A stretch of DNA of 9,205 bases from CAZCYE01 sp964502775 (GTDB lineage: Bacteria > Actinomycetota > Acidimicrobiia > IMCC26256 > PALSA-555), in contig CAZCYE010000066.1 of the NCBI GenBank assembly GCA_964502775.1, forward strand, positions 1 to 9,205, given 5' to 3'. Positions 6,017-9,205 of this stretch are shown piece by piece. A model generated the notes under the pieces. That model saw nothing but the letters and a program-made list of their open reading frames with translations, was not told where the DNA came from and did no database searches. Made by a program: the position numbers and the translations under genes. Each line of letters begins with the position of its first letter. The first letter of the stretch is position 1.

Positions 6017-6922
6017 ATGACGACGCGCACGCGGGCCTTCGGCGCGGGCAACCGTGAGAGCCACGACGCGAGCGACTTCTACGCCCGGTTCTCGGCGCCC
6101 CACGTCTCCGACGACGCGACGGTGAACCCATGCGCGGTCGTCGACCGCATCATCTGTGGTGACGCGCGCGACATGGCCCAGGTGGACGATGCGAGCGTCG
6201 CGCTCGTGGTCACGTCACCCCCGTACTTCGCGGGCAAGGAGTACGAGCAGGCGCTGGGCGAGGGTCACGTCCCGGCCAACTACGTGGAGTTCCTGGAGCT
6301 GCTGCGCGACGTGTTCGCCGAGTGTCATCGGGTGCTCGAGCCGGGCGGTCGCATCGCGGTCAACGTGGCGAACCTGGGTCGGCGCCCCTACCGCTCGCTG
6401 TCGGCCGACGTGATCGGCATCCTCCAGGACGATCTGGGGATGTTGCTGCGGGGCGAGATCTTGTGGCGCAAGGCCAAGGGGGCCACCGGCTCGACCGCGT
6501 TCGGCTCGTACCTCTCGGCCTCCAACCCGGTGCTGCGCGACCTCACCGAACGGGTGGTGGTGGCCAGCAAGGGTCGCTTCGACCGCGCAATCCCGCGCAA
6601 GGAGCGCGAGGGCCGGGGCCTGCCGTTCGAGAACACGATCACCAAGGAGGAGTTCTTCGCGTCAACCCTCGACGTGTGGGAGATCCCCCCCGAGCACGCA
6701 CGCCGGGTGGGCCATCCGGCGCCGTTCCCGGTGGAGCTGCCGGAGCGGCTGCTGCAGCTCTACACCTACCGCGGCGACGTGGTGCTCGATCCCTTCGTGG
6801 GGTCGGGGTCGACGGCCGTCGCGGCCCAGCGCAACGACCGGCGCTACGTGGGCTACGAGCTCGATCCCACCTATGTCGCGCTCGCCGAGGCCCGCATCGC
6901 CGAGGGTCGCGCCGAGCCCTGA
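6017..6922 (+). CDS. Site-specific DNA amino-methyltransferase (N6-adenine or N4-cytosine), beta-class motif order
   Basis: This 301-residue cytoplasmic enzyme is predicted to transfer a methyl group from S-adenosylmethionine to an exocyclic amino group of a DNA base. Catalytic motif IV TSPPY is at residues 66-70, after the strand DDASVALVV, and EPGGRIAVNV (108-117) follows. The SAM-binding part comes last: GHPAPFPVELPERLL (232-246, motif X region), DPFVGSGST (258-266, motif I) and GYELDPTY (279-286, motif II region). Motif IV before motif I is the beta-class order. TSPPY occurs in both N4-cytosine and N6-adenine enzymes, so the base is not resolved. The target recognition region is probably residues 120-225. 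No restriction endonuclease is adjacent, so it may be an orphan methyltransferase. It is unlikely to belong to the cobalamin unit upstream, given the gap and candidate promoter. Confidence 0.92.
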   Translation: MTTRTRAFGAGNRESHDASDFYARFSAPHVSDDATVNPCAVVDRIICGDARDMAQVDDASVALVVTSPPYFAGKEYEQALGEGHVPANYVEFLELLRDVFAECHRVLEPGGRIAVNVANLGRRPYRSLSADVIGILQDDLGMLLRGEILWRKAKGATGSTAFGSYLSASNPVLRDLTERVVVASKGRFDRAIPRKEREGRGLPFENTITKEEFFASTLDVWEIPPEHARRVGHPAPFPVELPERLLQLYTYRGDVVLDPFVGSGSTAVAAQRNDRRYVGYELDPTYVALAEARIAEGRAEP

Positions 6923-6952
6923 GCGGGCGCCCGGCGCCACCCACCACTGAGC

Positions 6953-6982
6953 TTCGGGGCTACCACCAGGCGTGGCTATGCT
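6953..6982 (+). promoter_or_regulatory. Candidate promoter for the EVE-like gene
   Basis: TATGCT (6977-6982) is a good TANNNT -10 box, with a weak TTCGGG (6953-6958) 18 bp upstream. Transcription would begin near 6989, giving a leader of about 40 nt that contains the ribosome binding site GGGAG (7019-7023), 6 nt before the GTG at 7030. This suggests the gene can be transcribed independently of the methyltransferase. Confidence 0.38.
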
Positions 6983-7029
6983 CTCGGTCCCGACACGTCG
7001 AGGGCGTGCGCGTCGGGTGGGAGTGCACG

Positions 7030-7986
7030 GTGGCGGAACCAGGCAGGGGACGGATGCCGGCGCCGGCCGTCGACCGGCCGCGCGAATGGCTCTATCCGAA
7101 TCACGGTGGCGGTTGGCGGCTCTGCCACACCGACGGCAGCGCCGTCGCGCGATCAGAGCCTGCCTGGCGAGCCGCAGCCCTGGCGGGCCGGCTCGTGCAC
7201 GGCTCGGGCCCGCTCGAGGCCGGCTTTCTCAGCCTCCGGACGGGCGATGTGCTCTGGCTCTACGAGAGCGACGAGCGCGGGGTGATCGGCCGGGCGGTGG
7301 TCGAGCTGGTAGCCGGCCGCCCGGCGCCCCACATCGAGTTCCTCGTGGACCGGGCCGCGACCCGCGTGCTCGCGCTCGACCCGGTGCCCGGCTCGCTCGT
7401 GCGCCGCCAGCTCGGTACCCGGATCGACGTCCCGATCCGCCTCGACCCGCGCGCGGTGGTGACCGAGGGGCTGCACTGGTGGCTCGACCACCTCGGTGAC
7501 CGCGACGCCCAACGGCTCGCCCCCTTCGACGTGACACCGCTGCGCGCGGCGAGCGCGCAGCAGCGGGGCCTGCTCTGTGCATCGCCCATCGCCGCTACCG
7601 CGCGGGCGCTGCGGGCGCACGACTTCGCCCTCGGGTTCCCGCAGGGACGCCTGCGCATCGCCGACCTCGTCGGTCACGACGGTGAGACGATGGTCGGCGT
7701 GCGCGTGCTGGACGCCGGGCGGGGGGCGTTTCCCCGCACCGCGCTCGAAGCCATCGGACCGCTCGACTGGTCCACGTGGAGCCTTGCCCACGGCGTCGAT
7801 CCTCCGCTCGCTGTCCACTGCTGGCTCGTGTGCCGGGGTCGGCCTTCGGGTGACCTGGTCCGCTTCATGGAGGACCATGGCCACTCCCTGGCGTGGAGCG
7901 ACGATGGCCGAGTCGAGGCCGGGCCTCGCACCCGGCTCCGCTGGTTCGCCACGGCCGCCGCGGAGGACGTCCGCCGCGGCGCCTGA
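7030..7986 (+). CDS. Unrecognised protein with EVE/PUA-like N-terminal segment
   Basis: This 318-residue soluble protein has no signal peptide or membrane segment. Its GTG start is chosen for the well-placed GGGAG 6 nt upstream; an ATG at 7054 is an alternative that removes 8 residues. Residues 18-115 run REWLYPN, GGGWRLCHTDGSA, then TGDVLWLYESDERGVIGRAVVEL (71-93). The order Trp-rich start, Gly-Asp-x-Leu-Trp-Leu-Tyr, then a Val-Ile-Gly-Arg strand resembles EVE/ASCH-type PUA-like domains, which bind RNA or modified DNA bases. The C-terminal 170 residues, including HWWLDHLGDRDAQRLAPFD (149-167) and HCWLVCRGRPSGDLVRF (263-279), match no family I can name, and no nuclease motif was found. It sits 107 bp after a DNA methyltransferase, on the same strand. 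A reader of methylated DNA is conceivable but is inference only. The EVE resemblance itself is tentative. Confidence 0.8.
   Translation: MAEPGRGRMPAPAVDRPREWLYPNHGGGWRLCHTDGSAVARSEPAWRAAALAGRLVHGSGPLEAGFLSLRTGDVLWLYESDERGVIGRAVVELVAGRPAPHIEFLVDRAATRVLALDPVPGSLVRRQLGTRIDVPIRLDPRAVVTEGLHWWLDHLGDRDAQRLAPFDVTPLRAASAQQRGLLCASPIAATARALRAHDFALGFPQGRLRIADLVGHDGETMVGVRVLDAGRGAFPRTALEAIGPLDWSTWSLAHGVDPPLAVHCWLVCRGRPSGDLVRFMEDHGHSLAWSDDGRVEAGPRTRLRWFATAAAEDVRRGA
7957..7980 (+). other. Near-perfect 24-bp inverted repeat at the end of the EVE-like gene
   Basis: GCCGCGG (7957-7963) pairs with CCGCGGC (7974-7980), and GG/CC inside a single A-G mismatch extends it. It lies over the last codons before the TGA at 7984-7986. 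There is no T-run after it, so it could be a weak terminator-like hairpin or simply a product of GC-rich codon use. Confidence 0.3.
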
Positions 7987-8026
7987 GCGGTCCGCGCTCC
8001 CGATCGGCCCTGCATATCCCTTCTCG

Positions 8027-8065
8027 GCGGTCGATCCCGCCGATCGATCCGGCCGATCGATCCGG
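8027..8065. repeat. Tandem 13-bp repeat containing GATCGATC
   Basis: Two exact copies of CCGATCGATCCGG lie head to tail at 8040-8052 and 8053-8065. A degenerate third copy (10 of 13 matches) precedes them at 8027-8039. Each copy contains the palindrome GATCGATC. The array sits directly upstream of the candidate -10 box of ccdA, over the expected -35 position, so it may be an operator or only a small tandem duplication. Confidence 0.7.
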
Positions 8066-8081
8066 GCGGACCCGGCGAACG

Positions 8082-8087
8082 TACGAT
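8082..8087 (+). promoter_or_regulatory. Candidate -10 box upstream of ccdA
   Basis: TACGAT matches TATAAT at four of six positions and lies 17 bp after the last GATCGATC repeat. No canonical -35 is visible; the repeat occupies that place, which would fit an activator-dependent or repeat-regulated promoter. Transcription would start near 8094, about 33 nt before the ccdA GTG. Confidence 0.35.
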
Positions 8088-8098
8088 TCCCGGGTCCT

Positions 8099-8146
8099 AT
8101 GACGATCTCCACCACGATCCGGTCGCGTGCTCGCATCGGTCCGTGA
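8099..8146 (+). CDS. Possible 15-residue leader peptide overlapping the ccdA start
   Basis: An ATG at 8099 opens the frame MTISTTIRSRARIGP and stops at 8144-8146, overlapping the ccdA reading frame by 20 nt in a different frame. It begins about 5 nt after the predicted transcription start, so it could be translated almost leaderless. Translation through it could open or reinitiate the ccdA GTG, which lacks a ribosome binding site of its own. An ORF this short arises easily by chance. Confidence 0.2.
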   Translation: MTISTTIRSRARIGP

Positions 8147-8900
8147 CGCCCAGGACACGCTGTACGTGTTCACCGCGTTCGGCGGTGGGATCATCTCGTT
8201 CCTGTCGCCGTGCGTGCTGCCCATCGTCCCCGGCTACCTGAGCCTCGTCTCGGGCGTCACCCTCGCCGAGCTCGAGGAGGGCAGGGGGCGCACGCTGCGC
8301 CGCATCGCGCTCAACACCGCGCTGTTCGTGCTCGGCTTCACGGTGGTGTTCGTGCTCCTCGGGCTCAGCACCACCGCCGTCGGCGATGCCGTCTTCGACA
8401 ACCAGGAGACCCTCACGCGGGTCTCGGGCGGCTTCGTGCTGCTCATGGCTCTCTACCTCGCCGGCTCGCAGCTCCTGCGGGCTCCGGGCCTCTACCGGGA
8501 GGTGCGCTTCCATCCCCGGCTCGAGCGCTTCGGTCCTGCGGCCGCGCCGGTGGCCGGTGCCGCCTTCAGCCTGGGCTGGACCCCGTGCATCGGGCCCATC
8601 CTCGGCAGCGTGTTCGGTCTCGCGGGCACCGGCCGTGACCTCGGGCAGGCCAGCCTGCTGCTCGTCGCCTATTCGCTCGGGCTCGGGCTGCCGTTCCTGG
8701 TGGTGGGCCTGGCCTTCGGGCGCTTCGCTGCGCCCCTGCGATGGGTGCGCCGCCACGGGCGCGCGCTCACGTTGATCTCGGCCGGGATGCTCGGCGTCTT
8801 CGGCGCCATCCTGCTCGCCGACCAGCTCCCGTGGCTCACGGCGCGCTTCAGTGACGCCATGCGCTCGCTCGGGCTCGGCGACCTGGTGACGCTCGGCTGA
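8127..8900 (+). CDS. ccdA: CcdA-type thiol-disulfide electron transporter (cytochrome c biogenesis membrane protein)
   Basis: This 257-residue polytopic membrane protein passes reducing electrons from cytoplasmic thioredoxin to extracytoplasmic thiol proteins, such as those that keep apocytochrome c cysteines reduced. The two reactive cysteines stand in their family settings, SPCVLPIVPGY (Cys29) and GWTPCIGPILG (Cys154). Six hydrophobic segments fit: about 15-42, 60-82, 98-115, 140-166, 175-198 and 212-232. The length is normal for the CcdA/DsbD-beta family. The GTG at 8127 is the only usual start (ATG, GTG or TTG) between an in-frame stop at 8100-8102 and the first membrane helix; it lacks a clear ribosome binding site. 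The usual partners (resA, ccsB, ccsA) are not within the window. The downstream oxidase gene overlaps by one base, so they are probably cotranscribed. Confidence 0.95.
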   Translation: MLASVRDAQDTLYVFTAFGGGIISFLSPCVLPIVPGYLSLVSGVTLAELEEGRGRTLRRIALNTALFVLGFTVVFVLLGLSTTAVGDAVFDNQETLTRVSGGFVLLMALYLAGSQLLRAPGLYREVRFHPRLERFGPAAAPVAGAAFSLGWTPCIGPILGSVFGLAGTGRDLGQASLLLVAYSLGLGLPFLVVGLAFGRFAAPLRWVRRHGRALTLISAGMLGVFGAILLADQLPWLTARFSDAMRSLGLGDLVTLG

Positions 8901-9205
8901 TGACCCCGGACGCGGATCCCCCGCCGGTCGGCTCGAGCGATCGAGGCGATCCCGCCGATTCAGCTGCTCGGCTGCTCGAGGCGCTGCGCGCCGCGGTGGG
9001 CGCCGGCAACGTGATCGTGGACGCCGACGGGCGTGCCCCGTACGAGACCGACTGGACCGGTCGCTTCCACGGCCCGGCGCGCGCCGTCGTGCGCCCCGGT
9101 ACCACTGCCGAAGTGGCGGCCGCCGTGTGCGCCTGCGTGGATGCCGGGGCTGCGATCGTGCCCCAGGGTGGCAATACCGGCCTCGTGGGCGCCGGCGTGC
9201 CCCGC
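8900..9205 (+). CDS. FAD-linked oxidase, GlcD/D-2-hydroxyacid dehydrogenase-like (N-terminal part, cut by window end)
   Basis: This is the first 102 residues of a probable flavoprotein that oxidises a 2-hydroxy acid such as glycolate, D-lactate or D-2-hydroxyglutarate. After a Pro/Asp-rich start, residues 25-60 give the pre-domain helix LLEALRAAVG and the segment YETDWTGRFHG. Next come VVRPGTTAEVAAAV and IVPQGGNTGLVGAGVP, the typical start of the PCMH-type FAD-binding domain (FAD_binding_4), where the GGNTG loop contacts the FAD pyrophosphate. The substrate cannot be told from this part. The ATG at 8900 uses the last base of the ccdA stop codon (TGATG), indicating translational coupling. Confidence 0.9.
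   Translation, partial: MTPDADPPPVGSSDRGDPADSAARLLEALRAAVGAGNVIVDADGRAPYETDWTGRFHGPARAVVRPGTTAEVAAAVCACVDAGAAIVPQGGNTGLVGAGVPR

Noticed and set aside
6322..7029. Upstream extension of the EVE-like gene into the methyltransferase
   Set aside because: The extension is a shadow of the methyltransferase in another frame; a well-spaced ribosome binding site supports the GTG at 7030.
8932..8960. A further copy of the GATCGATC repeats inside the FAD oxidase gene (GCGATCGAGGCGATCCC)
   Set aside because: The match is partial and explained by common Asp/Ile/Arg codons in GC-rich coding DNA.

Overview
The window is very GC-rich, almost fully coding DNA. It has GTG starts, TANNNT-type -10 boxes, stop/start overlaps and little conventional terminator structure. 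This suggests an actinobacterium; an Acidimicrobiia-like lineage is my guess and is not proven by the sequence. No tRNA, rRNA, CRISPR array or insertion sequence was seen.

Region 1 (1-3474, minus strand) is a three-gene ECF (energy-coupling factor) vitamin transporter operon. In order of transcription it encodes EcfT, a single polypeptide carrying two fused EcfA ATPase domains, and a membrane S component cut by the window start. Both internal junctions are 4-base stop/start overlaps (GTGA and ATGA), so the genes are probably translationally coupled.

Region 2 (3475-3741) is the divergent intergenic space. Its plus strand holds a clear adenosylcobalamin-type riboswitch, with the CCCGCAACTGT core and a B12 box, followed by a hairpin-rich stretch ending in a good ribosome binding site.

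Region 3 (3742-5962, plus strand) is a two-gene unit under that riboswitch. The first gene encodes a secreted alpha/alpha-barrel protein with prenyltransferase/squalene-cyclase-type repeats plus a choice-of-anchor U-like domain. The second encodes a secreted, membrane-anchored protein with a DUF4430 (transcobalamin C-terminal-like) domain. Together they resemble the two halves of animal transcobalamin/intrinsic factor, split into two proteins. With the neighbouring ECF transporter this suggests an extracytoplasmic cobalamin (or corrinoid) capture module feeding an ECF importer. This is the most interesting part of the window.

Region 4 (6017-7986) holds an amino DNA methyltransferase with the beta-class motif order and an unrecognised protein with an N-terminal segment that looks EVE/PUA-like. 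No restriction nuclease is visible beside them.

Region 5 (7987-9205) has a short intergenic stretch with a tandem 13-bp GATCGATC-containing repeat and a likely promoter. It is followed by ccdA (thiol-disulfide electron transfer across the membrane) and, overlapping by one base, the start of an FAD-linked oxidase cut by the window end.
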